Counted from the stretch's first letter, positions 1-9,256 are shown. The stretch is DNA of 64,000 bases from Ursidibacter maritimus (GCF_009761395.1 NZ_LEKN01000001.1:326962-390961), one strand, 5' to 3'. Numbers and translations: made by a program. The notes: a model not told the origin generated them from the letters alone.

Positions 1-2118
1 AAATTATCTGAACCTAAAGTTACTGTGCCATTTTTTAGAACAGAAGATAAAGGGGTGTTTATTTCTTATAAACCAGTTAAGCCTAATAAAATGTTAGCCA
101 TTTCTTTTGATTTACCAGAAGATAAATCTGCATTCAAAGAAAAATCAGGGAATTATCTATCTTATGTTTTTAGTAATAATAGTGATGGCACATTGTCAGA
201 TTATTTAGTTAAACAGGGTTTATCTGATAGTGGTATTCAAGCAACTGCATCTGATGATGTAAGCCGTAATCGTGGTGATTTTACTTTCTATATTCAATTA
301 ACTGAAAAAGGGCTAGCTGAAAAAGATAAAATTATCTCAATGGTTTTCCAACAAATAGAAAAAATAAAACAATCAGGTATTCAAGAAAGCTATTTTAATG
401 AATTAAAAGAGAGCCTCAATCAAGAATTCCAACATTTACAAGTTGAGAAAAGTGGAGATTATGTTGCCCAATTGGTTAGCCAAATGCTGAATTACCCATT
501 AGAACATATTATCGATCAGCCTTATCTCATCGAAACAATGGATAAAAAAGCTATTCAAGCAAAACTAGCAGAAATGCATATTGATAATGCTCGTATTATG
601 TTGATTGACGATAAAGCACCAACAGATAAAAAAACTAAATATTTCGAAGCACCTTATGCTGTTGCAAAATTTAGTGTCGAACAAAAACAGCAATGGCTTA
701 ATTTTGCCGATAACCCAGAAATCAAATTGCCTGCATTAAACCCTTATTTTGCGACGGATTTCTCACTAAATAAGGTGGATAATTCTCGTACAAAACCACA
801 ACTTATTGATAAACAAGCTGGAACGGAAATTTATGCAATGCCAAGTCATTATTTCCCAAATGAGCCAAAAGTTGCCTTGTTGCTAGGTTTAAAAATCTCT
901 CCTGAAGTCGTGGATTTAAAACAAGAGGTGAGTGCAGTATTACTTGGCTATATGGCAGATTTAGCTCGTACTAAATTGGCCTTTCAGGCATCAGTAGCTG
1001 GAATGTCCCTTTCCCCTGTTTTAGGCGAAAATGGTTTGGCGATTCGCGTAGAAGGCTATACGCAGAATATGGCAAAATTTTTGCAAGATAGCATTTCAAA
1101 CTTTAAACAATTTGAATTAAGTGAGCATTTTCTTTCACAAGCAAAGCAGCGTTATTTAGAAGCATTAGATCGTTTAGATAAAGATAATGCAGCTCGTCAA
1201 GCGAATATGGCTTTAGGTAATTTTGCAAATTATCCTTATGCTGAAAATAGCAAAAAACGAGAAATGATTGCTCAAGTTACATTATCAGATATTGCCCTTA
1301 TTCGTGAAAAACTTTTAACTCAAGCAACGAGTTTACGTTTATTATCTGTGGGTAATTTATCTGATGAACAGGTAAAAAACATCGCATTAGAAACGGAGAA
1401 ATTACTCAAAAATAATAATAAAACGCTAGATTTTGGTCGTTATTTGGATATCAACCAAAGCCAACGTAAAATAAATTATATTAAACATATCCCTCATCAA
1501 GATAATGCTTTTGCTATTGCCTTTTTCCCAACGAATTATCCAGAGTTAGAAGGAATCAGCAGAGCATCGTTACTGAAAAGCATTATTTCTCGCTGGTATT
1601 TTGACGATCTACGTACCGACAAACAGCTTGGCTATGTAGTCTATGCGACAACGACAGCAGTAGGTAAAACATCAGGATTACAATTCTTGGTGCAAAGCCC
1701 AACAGCATCAGCTCAAACCATTATGCAGCATAATGAACGTTTCTTTACAGAAACCTTCACCAAGCTCAAAGAGATGCCACAAGCTGAGTTTGAAAAATAT
1801 CGCAACAGTTTGATTGAGCTATTACAGCATAAGCCAGAGTCTCTAGGGCAGGAGTTTGGTGAATATCTTACAGATTTTGCTCGTGGAAATAATAAGTTTG
1901 ACCGCAAAACGCAAATTATTGAGCAAATTAAACAGCTGACCCAGCAAGATATTATCTCGTTTTATCAAAAAGCGGTTATAGAACAAAGTGGTTTAGTTTT
2001 TGCTAGCCAAGCGATTGGTGTGAATGACAAAATCAATCAACCTGCTAATTTGAAAGGCTTCGAGAAAATCGACAGTATTGAAAAATTGCAGCAAGAGTTT
2101 GAAATTAAGGCTTATTAG
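1..2118 (+). CDS. ptrA: Pitrilysin (protease III) family M16 peptidase, C-terminal part
   Basis: Open from the first base in frame with the rest, so the gene starts left of the window; about 705 codons are visible. Pitrilysin is a periplasmic zinc metallopeptidase of about 960-990 residues that degrades small peptides. The HxxEH zinc site and signal peptide would lie in the missing N-terminal ~270 residues, so catalysis cannot be checked here. The visible part looks like the second to fourth M16 domains: the segment LRTDKQLGYVV near visible residue 530 is the conserved M16 C-terminal block. It ends at TAA and is followed by a dyad terminator. The GTG at position 25 is internal and is not the start. 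Family identity is from recognition of the sequence; I am confident of the family and fairly confident of ptrA. Confidence 0.88.
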   Translation, partial: KLSEPKVTVPFFRTEDKGVFISYKPVKPNKMLAISFDLPEDKSAFKEKSGNYLSYVFSNNSDGTLSDYLVKQGLSDSGIQATASDDVSRNRGDFTFYIQLTEKGLAEKDKIISMVFQQIEKIKQSGIQESYFNELKESLNQEFQHLQVEKSGDYVAQLVSQMLNYPLEHIIDQPYLIETMDKKAIQAKLAEMHIDNARIMLIDDKAPTDKKTKYFEAPYAVAKFSVEQKQQWLNFADNPEIKLPALNPYFATDFSLNKVDNSRTKPQLIDKQAGTEIYAMPSHYFPNEPKVALLLGLKISPEVVDLKQEVSAVLLGYMADLARTKLAFQASVAGMSLSPVLGENGLAIRVEGYTQNMAKFLQDSISNFKQFELSEHFLSQAKQRYLEALDRLDKDNAARQANMALGNFANYPYAENSKKREMIAQVTLSDIALIREKLLTQATSLRLLSVGNLSDEQVKNIALETEKLLKNNNKTLDFGRYLDINQSQRKINYIKHIPHQDNAFAIAFFPTNYPELEGISRASLLKSIISRWYFDDLRTDKQLGYVVYATTTAVGKTSGLQFLVQSPTASAQTIMQHNERFFTETFTKLKEMPQAEFEKYRNSLIELLQHKPESLGQEFGEYLTDFARGNNKFDRKTQIIEQIKQLTQQDIISFYQKAVIEQSGLVFASQAIGVNDKINQPANLKGFEKIDSIEKLQQEFEIKAY

Positions 2119-2159
2119 TTTTGAGAGATCGTTAATTAAAATTGTAAAAAAGTTTCATA

Positions 2160-2232
2160 AACTTACCGCTTGTTGAATGGCTCTGATGGCTTAGTGTATA
2201 GCACTGACTGAGTTCTCAATAAGCGGTAAGTT
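2160..2232. terminator. Uptake-sequence dyad, likely convergent terminator
   Basis: Arms AACTTACCGCTT (2160-2171) and AAGCGGTAAGTT (2221-2232) are perfect inverted repeats, each containing the Apl-type uptake core (ACCGCTTGT on the left arm). It separates ptrA (+) from crcB (-), so it could terminate both. The rest of the 198-bp gap shows no gene. Confidence 0.6.
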
Positions 2233-2316
2233 ATATTGTGTTTTTTGTAAATTTAGTAATTGGTTAGATTATTTTATCTATCGATTATTCGTCTGAATAA
2301 TCGACTTGTAATTATA

Positions 2317-2679
2317 TTAGTTGGTAAATATTTTTATGATATAGATACCACAAATAGTCGCGAATATGCCACCAAATGAATTACAGCTAAAAATAATGAA
2401 AGCATTTAGCCATTTTTCTGCTAATAAACTTTGACTGACTTCCATAGAAAATGCAGAAAAAGTAGTAAAACTGCCTAAAAACCCTGTAATGACGATCAAC
2501 CTAGTACTATCTTGCAAATTTAGTCCTAATAATAATCCAATAACAAAGCACCCTATTATATTGATGGTTAATGTGCCTAAAAAGAAGGAGTGAAACCATC
2601 CATTAATCCACACTCCCATTTTCCAACGGAATACCGCACCGAATATCGCACCTAAGCTAATTAACATTATGGTTTTCAT
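2317..2679 (-). CDS. crcB: Fluoride ion channel CrcB/Fluc
   Basis: 120 residues, the normal size for the family, with four hydrophobic segments. Fluc proteins form dual-topology dimers in the inner membrane and export fluoride passively. Visible signatures are the start GAIFGAVFRW (residues 10-19, the family GxxxGxxxRW/Y region), Asn40 in TINIIG, and the hallmark GFLGSFTTFSAF (residues 66-77) that holds the pore-lining Phe and polar residues. The ribosome site AGGA precedes the ATG. It lies 18 bp downstream of an MFS transporter on the same strand, so the two may be co-transcribed. I see no fluoride riboswitch in the short gap. Confidence 0.93.
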   Translation of the reverse strand: MKTIMLISLGAIFGAVFRWKMGVWINGWFHSFFLGTLTINIIGCFVIGLLLGLNLQDSTRLIVITGFLGSFTTFSAFSMEVSQSLLAEKWLNAFIIFSCNSFGGIFATICGIYIIKIFTN

Positions 2680-2697
2680 TTATTATCCTGAGCTGCT

Positions 2698-3762
2698 TTA
2701 AATTAAAAATAAATAGGGTATTAAGTTCATTATGATCATCGTGGAAATAGATTGTAATAAGCGGGAAGATCCGAAGATAAATCCGCGATTTGTTCCATTA
2801 TCAAATTTCACTAATAAATTAGCCATTGCGGTTAAAACATAAACTTCAATGACAGTAAATACAATCAAATAAAGATAGGCTGAAACCAGTGATGCATACT
2901 TCAAGGTAATAAACCAGGGTAAAATCATGCCCACTGCTAATAATGGCCCAATCCAAAGTAGTTGCTTTTGGGTTAAATTGATATGTTTAGAAAAGGTTGA
3001 TTGTAACCCTACCGTCATTAAACCATTGATAAATAATGCAACAGGAATCTGCTCAGGTACACTTAGTTTATTATCAAATAGATAAGGGAAAATTACGAAG
3101 AAAGACATTGCTACACTAATCGGCAAGAGTAGCATCAAATGGACGAATAAAAACTCTTTTGTAATAATTTCTCGAATTTGTCCCCAACGAAATTTAACTA
3201 AGCTATTCACATTTTTCATTTGATAAAATGGTCTTGCCATAAAAGTAAAAAGTACTGCTTCTAATAAAAAACAGCACCAGATAAGCCATTCAATCTGTTC
3301 AAATTTAATAAAAGGAATCGTTAATAACGGTGCTGCCATTGATGACATACTAGTGACTTTCAAAAACTTCCCTTGTAAGCGAGTTTTAGCGGAGTATTCA
3401 TCTCCGGCTAACGCCAATAAACAGGCTCTTGCATTCGTCGCAAATAGACAGCTTCCCAACCCAAAGCAGATCGTTGCTAATAATAGTACGAAATAGTGTG
3501 TTGCAGAGAGAAAGAAAATATAGGCAATCACATCAAGTAAGCAACCTAATAACATCATTTTAGCTAAGCCGTAGCGGTCACCTAGTATTCCTGCCACAAT
3601 AGCTAATGCTTGGCTACAAAAGAATAGCAACGAGAGCGAAAATGCGATTTGTGCATTAGATAAGCCTTTTTGTTGTAGATACACAAAAAAGACGGTTTGC
3701 ATTGAGAAAAAGGCAAGGGTAGAAATAAACCGCCGCCACAATAATAGGTTTTCTAAAGACAT
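2698..3762 (-). CDS. MFS transporter, substrate unknown
   Basis: 354 residues, mostly hydrophobic with about 10-12 predicted transmembrane helices. The loop between helices 2 and 3 reads GDRYGLAKMMLLG (about residues 60-72), the classic MFS motif A (GxLaDRyGrrk). This supports a single-polypeptide inner-membrane major facilitator. The protein is somewhat shorter than the usual ~400 residues, mainly through short loops and a short C-terminus. No substrate can be assigned from sequence alone; sugar or drug efflux are both possible. The start ATG at 3762 has only a weak ribosome site. It probably forms an operon with crcB downstream. Confidence 0.8.
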   Translation of the reverse strand: MSLENLLLWRRFISTLAFFSMQTVFFVYLQQKGLSNAQIAFSLSLLFFCSQALAIVAGILGDRYGLAKMMLLGCLLDVIAYIFFLSATHYFVLLLATICFGLGSCLFATNARACLLALAGDEYSAKTRLQGKFLKVTSMSSMAAPLLTIPFIKFEQIEWLIWCCFLLEAVLFTFMARPFYQMKNVNSLVKFRWGQIREIITKEFLFVHLMLLLPISVAMSFFVIFPYLFDNKLSVPEQIPVALFINGLMTVGLQSTFSKHINLTQKQLLWIGPLLAVGMILPWFITLKYASLVSAYLYLIVFTVIEVYVLTAMANLLVKFDNGTNRGFIFGSSRLLQSISTMIIMNLIPYLFLI

Positions 3763-3826
3763 TAAGGATACACCGATATAAACAGAAAACGTTATTATAC
3801 AACAAGAATAAGTAGGTAGGTTTTAC

Positions 3827-3897
3827 AGAAGAATAAACCCAATCTGATAGACTCCCATTTATAACCGTAGTGCCTGTCAGATTAAGTTTGATCTTCT
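3827..3897. repeat. 71-bp imperfect palindrome sharing a 21-bp repeat with 55 kb
   Basis: Left arm 3827-3856 and right arm 3868-3897 are about 80% complementary with a ~11-nt centre. The right arm holds TCAGATTAAGTTTGATCTTC, which recurs at 55667-55686. The pattern suggests paired ends of a mobile element or a miniature element, or a terminator for the small gene at 3935-4135. I cannot assign it to a family. Confidence 0.45.
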
Positions 3898-3934
3898 ATA
3901 CTAGATCGCAAGATTAAAACAATTCTCCACTAAC

Positions 3935-4135
3935 TCATACCGTAATCGAAATATCCTTTCCAAATTGCTTGATGCAGCCCTTAAGTGATAAAAGATAGCA
4001 TTGAAAGCGAGGATCAATCGACATATCATTCCCATCTTCCCAATTATCTTCTGTTGCATTTTTAGAGTGAATCAAATGAACATCTTTTCTATTTAGTGCA
4101 AAATAATCACCGATAGTGTAAATCAACATAGGCAT
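3935..4135 (-). CDS. Small hypothetical protein
   Basis: 66 residues, not recognised. The reason to accept it is a good ribosome site (AGAGGA about 8 nt before the ATG) and a composition typical of a soluble protein. It is acidic in the middle (TEDNWEDGNDMSIDP, residues 28-42) and has two cysteines (46 and 54). No transmembrane segment or signal peptide is visible. It stands alone between an MFS gene and a GmrSD-like restriction gene at the edge of an accessory island, followed by a palindrome at 3827-3897. It may be a fragment of a larger gene or a small island protein. Confidence 0.45.
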   Translation of the reverse strand: MPMLIYTIGDYFALNRKDVHLIHSKNATEDNWEDGNDMSIDPRFQCYLLSLKGCIKQFGKDISITV

Positions 4136-4212
4136 AGTTATTTCCTCTTTTGTTTTAATGTGATTATTGTAATAAGTGAGACGACATTTAGTATGGCTAG
4201 GAAATATAAAAA

Positions 4213-4239
4213 AGGCTTAGATCGAAATAACCTAAACCT
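4213..4239 (-). terminator. Intrinsic terminator of the GmrSD-like gene
   Basis: On the minus strand AGGTTTAG pairs with CTAAGCCT (one G-T pair) across an 11-nt loop and is followed by TTTTTTATA. It lies 10 bp after the stop of the restriction gene. Confidence 0.6.
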
Positions 4240-4249
4240 CCAGATTTAA

Positions 4250-5929
4250 TTACAAGTTTTTAGAAAAGAATGACTGGAGTAAATCAATCATTTGTGTCTC
4301 TCTAACTTCAATATCTTCTTTATTCCAGTCAGATTTCTCATATTTACTAAGTTTTTTAACTTCATAGATCTTAGACAACGCATACTTTTCTTTTTTCTTA
4401 CCGAAATAACCATTTCCAGCCTGAATATTCAACCTACTTTCAAATGGAATTTTATTACCTAGTCTTTCTAAGTAAGATTCAGCTTCTTTTAAATCCCAAC
4501 TATTATAATTAGTATCTTGCCATTTCTTAGGAAAAATATGCTCAATATCAAAAGTAGATGAAATCAATTCTTTTTGATCATCTCCTGCAACAAGATAAGA
4601 ATGCAAAAGAATTAAAGACTTAGTTAACTTGGAGTTGCTAAACAAACGAATATTTTTGAAAACTTCGTCTTTGTTTGGCAATTCTAACATTGAACCTTTC
4701 TTACCTCTCCAATAAACAAAAACACAGAACTTGAAAACATCTGTTTTTATTGCATTAACCGTAGGGCTTTCAATGAATTTTGCAAATAAAAATGCCACTA
4801 GCTTTTTAAGAAGAGACAAAAATTCTTCATTAAACTCTTTATATTCAGAAAAGAAGAAAACACTAACTACATATTTCCAATAATCATTTGGATAATGATT
4901 AAGACATTGTATATATTTTCTACACTCAATAGAGATATAATCGTTATCTTCTTTAACTGGAGTTGGGCTTTGGTTTCTTATTTCAAACCAGAATTTTGCC
5001 AACTTAATTAAACTATCTAGATCTACATCTTTTAAGTGTTCTTTTAAATAAAATCTTCTTAAAGCAATTTCTTTTTCTGTATTTTCATTTCTAGCTCTAA
5101 TAACATGAGAATAATATCTGAAAATATCATCTATGTTTAATCCAGATAATTTACATATTTCTGAAAACTCTTTCCATTTCTCAACAAATTCTTTTCTATT
5201 TTCAGAAGTTTTATACATCTTAGCTTTGAAAATATCTGAATCGGATAACGGTAGTCCTCTATCATTTAATGTTGAAAAAATGGTCAATGCAGTATCTTGG
5301 CTATCACATTTTATAGGTAATATAATACATTGTTCCAATATTGTTACACATAGGTTCTCCCATTCCATTGGGTGATTTTTTGCGTAATCTTGTGATGTTT
5401 TTAGGAAATAAGCATAATTTTGAGTATAGTTATCTAATTTCTTTTCATCAAATAGCCCACTCTCAATAATTTTATGAAATGTCTCATTATCTGCTTCAGT
5501 AGCAACATCGGAAAGAATCTTAATATTAGACTTATTATCTACTTCTCGAGAAATTCTTTCAATTTCCCATATACAAGGCTCTAATCTTTGTTTCAGACCA
5601 ATTACATTTTTATTATTGCTATCCATTTTTTCTAGTTGAGTATAAAAAGCTCTTAATAACAACATAAAAGATGTTATTCTTTGCTGACCATCAATAATTT
5701 CTTGATTATCATTATTTTCATAGGAAACAATCGTACCAAGAAAATAACTTTCATGTTTAGCTGCTTCTTCTGTTTTGCTAAAAGACTCAATATCACTCCA
5801 TAGTGTTTCACACTTTTCAATATCCCAACTATATGGTCTCTGATAGTCTGGAATAATGAATTTTTTTCCTCTTGGTAATTTACTAAAAAGGTTTTCAATA
5901 CTCTCTTTACTAATATGCAAATCTGTCAT
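4250..5929 (-). CDS. GmrSD-like type IV restriction protein (DUF262 + DUF1524)
   Basis: 559 residues in one chain. The N-terminal DUF262 (GmrS-like, ParB/Srx fold) is shown by PDYQRPYSW (27-35) and the nucleotide-binding motif IIDGQQR (78-84). The C-terminal DUF1524 (GmrD-like HNH nuclease) is shown by IEHIFPKKW (462-470) and LGNKIPFESRLN (490-501). Known GmrSD enzymes cut DNA with modified, often glucosylated, cytosine using NTP, so the expected role is defence against modified phages; which modification is recognised cannot be told. Start supported by TAGGAGA before the ATG. The gene is AT-rich compared with nearby core genes and stands alone with its own terminator, consistent with transfer. 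No methyltransferase is nearby, as expected for type IV. Confidence 0.88.
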   Translation of the reverse strand: MTDLHISKESIENLFSKLPRGKKFIIPDYQRPYSWDIEKCETLWSDIESFSKTEEAAKHESYFLGTIVSYENNDNQEIIDGQQRITSFMLLLRAFYTQLEKMDSNNKNVIGLKQRLEPCIWEIERISREVDNKSNIKILSDVATEADNETFHKIIESGLFDEKKLDNYTQNYAYFLKTSQDYAKNHPMEWENLCVTILEQCIILPIKCDSQDTALTIFSTLNDRGLPLSDSDIFKAKMYKTSENRKEFVEKWKEFSEICKLSGLNIDDIFRYYSHVIRARNENTEKEIALRRFYLKEHLKDVDLDSLIKLAKFWFEIRNQSPTPVKEDNDYISIECRKYIQCLNHYPNDYWKYVVSVFFFSEYKEFNEEFLSLLKKLVAFLFAKFIESPTVNAIKTDVFKFCVFVYWRGKKGSMLELPNKDEVFKNIRLFSNSKLTKSLILLHSYLVAGDDQKELISSTFDIEHIFPKKWQDTNYNSWDLKEAESYLERLGNKIPFESRLNIQAGNGYFGKKKEKYALSKIYEVKKLSKYEKSDWNKEDIEVRETQMIDLLQSFFSKNL

Positions 5930-5951
5930 TTTACAATCTCCTAAGTTTAAT

Positions 5952-6253
5952 TTAACAAATTTTAGGAATTATAACCGACATATAATCATAAAACATCAAA
6001 TCTTTCACCAACTTTTGATAGCCATTTAACCGTTCTAAAATATTATCATATCTATCCCAAATCTGTTTTCTATTACCTGAATCAATGCTGTCAGTTAATC
6101 CATCAGTGCATAATAAGAGCATATCTCATTCTTGAAGTATAATTTCTTGAAAACATATTGAAAAACAGATTCGCCATTAAATAACGCATCTTGATTACGC
6201 CGTTTATTTTTTCCTGCTAGCTGACAAAAACTAATTTTGCAAAATTTTTCCAT
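5952..6253 (-). pseudogene. PP2C-family Ser/Thr phosphatase relic
   Basis: Too broken to be one reading frame. On the minus strand a first frame from the ATG at 6253 encodes an N-terminus containing KNKRRNQDALFNGE, matching the PP2C N-terminal block with the metal-binding Asp (usually R/K-N-E/Q-D-A). It stops at 6095. A second frame (6122 to 5952) encodes MLLLCTDGLTDSID, the PP2C C-terminal DGLTD block, and runs to the stop. The family is normally about 230-250 residues, so over 100 residues are missing between the two blocks, together with a frame change. The relic begins 18 bp after the extended sirtuin frame, so it was the last gene of that operon. It should not give an active phosphatase. 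Confidence 0.75.
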
Positions 6254-6270
6254 TTTTCTACCGCTTATTT

Positions 6271-7110
6271 TTAGTCTGATTCATCTACATTAAGCAACGC
6301 ATCAATAGCTTTTAATGCCTCAAGTGCGGTCATTTCTAGGCTCAAAAAGTGCATTTTCGGCACACCGCTATTTTGCGTATTGATACGAATGAGACCTCAC
6401 TTTTTCATTTTTGCTGTGCGTTCAGAAAAATGTCTTACCGTTGGAATGGCTTTGCCTGCTCCTAGCTCAATCACGAGAAGATTTTTTACCTTTTCTAACC
6501 ACATATCCAACCGCACTTTTTTGGTATTTTGGTAAGTGCTTACATAAGTCCAATCATTAAACATCAGCACATTTTGACGAGCTAAGCCACCACAATTAGG
6601 GCAATGTGGCTTTTCGCTAGTTAAACGTAACATTGTATTATCGACTTCAGGGTGAAAATCCTGCGCAGACCAACTCAAATGGTGACAATTTTTAATACAT
6701 TGCTGACGTTCCAACGTGCCGTGTACTTCATAAACGCAACTTTCTTCAAAACCTGCTTTTTGGAAATGTCCATCTACGTTGCTGGTAAAAACAAAGTAGC
6801 CTTGCGGTTTTGTAGCTGCCCAGCGTTTTAAAATTTGATACCCCTCGTGCGGTATAATATTGCGGTATTGCAACAAGCGATGTCCGTAAAACCAATAAGC
6901 AAGTTCGGGATTTTGGTCGTACGCAAGCAGTGTGGCAATATCTTCAAAATTGATATTATGCTCACGAAAAGCAGGATAAGCATTCCAAAATCCACCCACA
7001 CTGCGAAAATCGGGTAAGCCAGAATCAACGCTCATACCTGCACCAGCAGTAATTAAAATACCATCGGATTTTTTAATTAATTCAACAGCGTAATTAAGAT
7101 CGTTTTTCAT
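6271..7110 (-). pseudogene. Sir2-family NAD-dependent deacylase, interrupted by an in-frame TGA
   Basis: Sirtuin signatures (numbered from the upstream TTG at 7113): GAGMSVDSGLPDFRS (24-38, NAD binding), TSNVDGHF (110-117), VHG with the catalytic His131, and zinc cysteines 139, 143, 171 and 174. The frame meets TGA at 6397-6399 after 238 codons, but the same frame continues for 41 more codons with GLIRIN and ALEALKAIDALL, which is the normal sirtuin C-terminus, and ends at TAA (6271-6273). So this is a nonsense mutation cutting about 15% of the protein, including part of the Rossmann fold near the NAD adenine. I prefer the ATG at 7110, which has GAGGA upstream. It lies 52 bp after the AAA+ gene in the same operon. 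Function is probably impaired, not certainly lost. Confidence 0.8.
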
Positions 7111-7162
7111 CAATTATTTCCTCTGCGAGATTTGATTATCCCAAGCTTCCCCATATAACTAG

Positions 7163-9238
7163 CTAGAAGCCAATTCTTCTTGTTTGGTTGAATTGGGGCT
7201 TAATTTGGCACTCTTCTTGCAAAGCATTTAACCACGTTTTCGTTTCTTCAAATGAGGAAAATTGATGACGACGAGCTACTGCTGCAAAATCCCCAGGTGT
7301 CAGTAAATTCAAGCATTCGATAAAATGCAGATCTCTTTCGCTTAACTTTCCTAAGCCTAATTTTTCAGCCTGATTTTGTGCAAAATCTTGGCGTTGTTTC
7401 GGGGTAAGGTAATCGAATTTCAGTTTGAGATCAAAGCGACGCAATGCTGCAGGATCGAGTAAATCTATCAAATTAGTAGAAACGATCAACAAGCCATCGA
7501 ATCTTTCAATTTGCGTTAACATTTCATTCACTTGAGAACGCTCCCAGCTGCGCTGTGCCCCATCTCGCGAAAACAAAAAGCTATCAACTTCGTCAAAAAC
7601 TAATACACAATTATCTGATTTAGCTTGCTCAAATGCCTGTGCAATTTTTTTCTCCGTACCTCCCACATAAGGATCAAGTAAATCAGATCCCTGTTTAAGC
7701 AATAGCGGCATATCAAGTTGCTCTGCAAGCCACATTGCCCAAGCAGTTTTACCTGTTCCAGCAGGACCGTAGCAACAAATTCGACCTTTTTTATTGCGTT
7801 TTAATCCTTCACTGATGTGGTGAATGTTCCCTTGACAAGAAACCCAATCCAAATCATACGATACTTTATTTTCAGCAAGCGGTTGAATTTTCACTTTTCT
7901 TTGCGATTGCAAAGTTTGATTAAATAGATTAAGCAGAATATCTGCAAAATTTTTATCTACAAAATTTACCTGATTTGCTACCTTAATTGCCCTTTCTAAA
8001 ATCGCAGGTGTTAATGACCGCTCTTGAGCAAAATGTTGCACATAGGCTTCTGATAGCTTATCTCCAACCAAAGAGCGGATCAATTCAGCTTTGTTTTTGA
8101 TAGGCAATTCAGGCATTTCTAGAATAAAATCAAATCGGCGTAGAAATGCCTCATCAATACCATATACAGAATTGGAAAGCCAAATAATCGGTACGGCATT
8201 ATTTTCCAACAACTGGTTTAACCATGCTTTGTTTTTCTGAGCTATAGAACGATCAAAGAATGAATTGGCAAATACATCTTCAATCTCATCAAAAATCAAC
8301 AAATTACATTGGCTTCGTTCCAAAAGTGTTTGCGACAATCGACAATGATTGAGGCGATTTTCAGCGCGAATAACATCACCATCATCGTCCATATAAGCAA
8401 TATTATAAGCTGTTAAATTGAGCGAGTTTGCCAACACATTCGCCAGTTCAGTTTTACCCGTACCAGGTCTGCCATAAATCAGAAAATTGACACCTTTTTG
8501 CTGTTTTTCAACTGCTCGTTGAAGATAATGCTGCATCACACTGAGATTTTCATCAAGGTAGTAAAAGTGAGCCAAAGAGAGCTTAGGTTGATCACTTAGA
8601 ATCACACTGTTTTTTAATAATTTTTCTTCACTTATAGGGGAAAGGAGAAAATCTTCGGGATCTAAAATCTCGCCCCATTCTATAAATTCATCAATATCAC
8701 TAGGGTTATAAGCACGATTTAACAATCCATACTGAAAGAGTTTGCTACTCTTTTTTAGGCTAGAACGCACACTTTCTCTCGGTAAGTTAAGCAATTCCGC
8801 TAAAATATCTGTCGATTGAGCCAAATTTTTTTGTGAAAAATAATTAAAAACGTCTTCAAAACCACTTTCAATTTTGAGATGTAATGAAAAACGTAATACT
8901 TCAACTTCAGGAGCATTTAATGATAGAATTTGAGCCAATTTTGCTAAATTTTCTTCCGTTTGTAGCCAATCTTTATCAGAAAATACGGTCGTTTTTTTCA
9001 ATTTTTTATAACGTGGTAGCAATAACTGCTTAACTAATTCAGGTAAATTTTCTTCTCGCTCTAACTTACTCGGTAAGCCTAATGCACTCGCAACCTCATT
9101 GCTTTTCCAACGGGATTCTTGAAAAATTGCTTCTAGCCCTCTATGTTCAAACAACACTTTCAACATCATTTTTTCAGCATAAAGCGATACTGTTGGTGCG
9201 GTTAGTTTATACATTTGCTCATTTTCTACTCTTTCCAT
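7163..9238 (-). CDS. Tandem AAA+ ATPase of an accessory operon
   Basis: About 691 residues from the preferred ATG at 9238 (GGAGGG lies 7 nt upstream; an ATG five codons earlier lacks a ribosome site). An N-terminal helical region of about 220 residues has no recognised motif. Two AAA+ modules follow: Walker A GRPGTGKT (256-263) with Walker B LLIFDEIED (313-321), and GPAGTGKT (491-498) with VLVFDEVD (545-552). Each module ends with an RRFD arginine-finger box, so both may hydrolyse ATP. The second resembles FtsH/Cdc48-type protein remodellers. It sits between a WYL regulator plus nuclease and a sirtuin plus PP2C relic. The operon could act in stress response or phage defence; this is inference. 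I do not recognise a named family. Confidence 0.85.
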   Translation of the reverse strand: MERVENEQMYKLTAPTVSLYAEKMMLKVLFEHRGLEAIFQESRWKSNEVASALGLPSKLEREENLPELVKQLLLPRYKKLKKTTVFSDKDWLQTEENLAKLAQILSLNAPEVEVLRFSLHLKIESGFEDVFNYFSQKNLAQSTDILAELLNLPRESVRSSLKKSSKLFQYGLLNRAYNPSDIDEFIEWGEILDPEDFLLSPISEEKLLKNSVILSDQPKLSLAHFYYLDENLSVMQHYLQRAVEKQQKGVNFLIYGRPGTGKTELANVLANSLNLTAYNIAYMDDDGDVIRAENRLNHCRLSQTLLERSQCNLLIFDEIEDVFANSFFDRSIAQKNKAWLNQLLENNAVPIIWLSNSVYGIDEAFLRRFDFILEMPELPIKNKAELIRSLVGDKLSEAYVQHFAQERSLTPAILERAIKVANQVNFVDKNFADILLNLFNQTLQSQRKVKIQPLAENKVSYDLDWVSCQGNIHHISEGLKRNKKGRICCYGPAGTGKTAWAMWLAEQLDMPLLLKQGSDLLDPYVGGTEKKIAQAFEQAKSDNCVLVFDEVDSFLFSRDGAQRSWERSQVNEMLTQIERFDGLLIVSTNLIDLLDPAALRRFDLKLKFDYLTPKQRQDFAQNQAEKLGLGKLSERDLHFIECLNLLTPGDFAAVARRHQFSSFEETKTWLNALQEECQIKPQFNQTRRIGF

Positions 9239-9256
9239 TTTATTACCCTCCATAAA

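Noticed and set aside
6397..6399. TGA in the sirtuin gene as a selenocysteine codon
   Set aside because: No selenocysteine insertion hairpin is visible after it, the position is not a catalytic residue in the family, and the neighbouring PP2C gene is also decayed, so mutation is the simpler reading.
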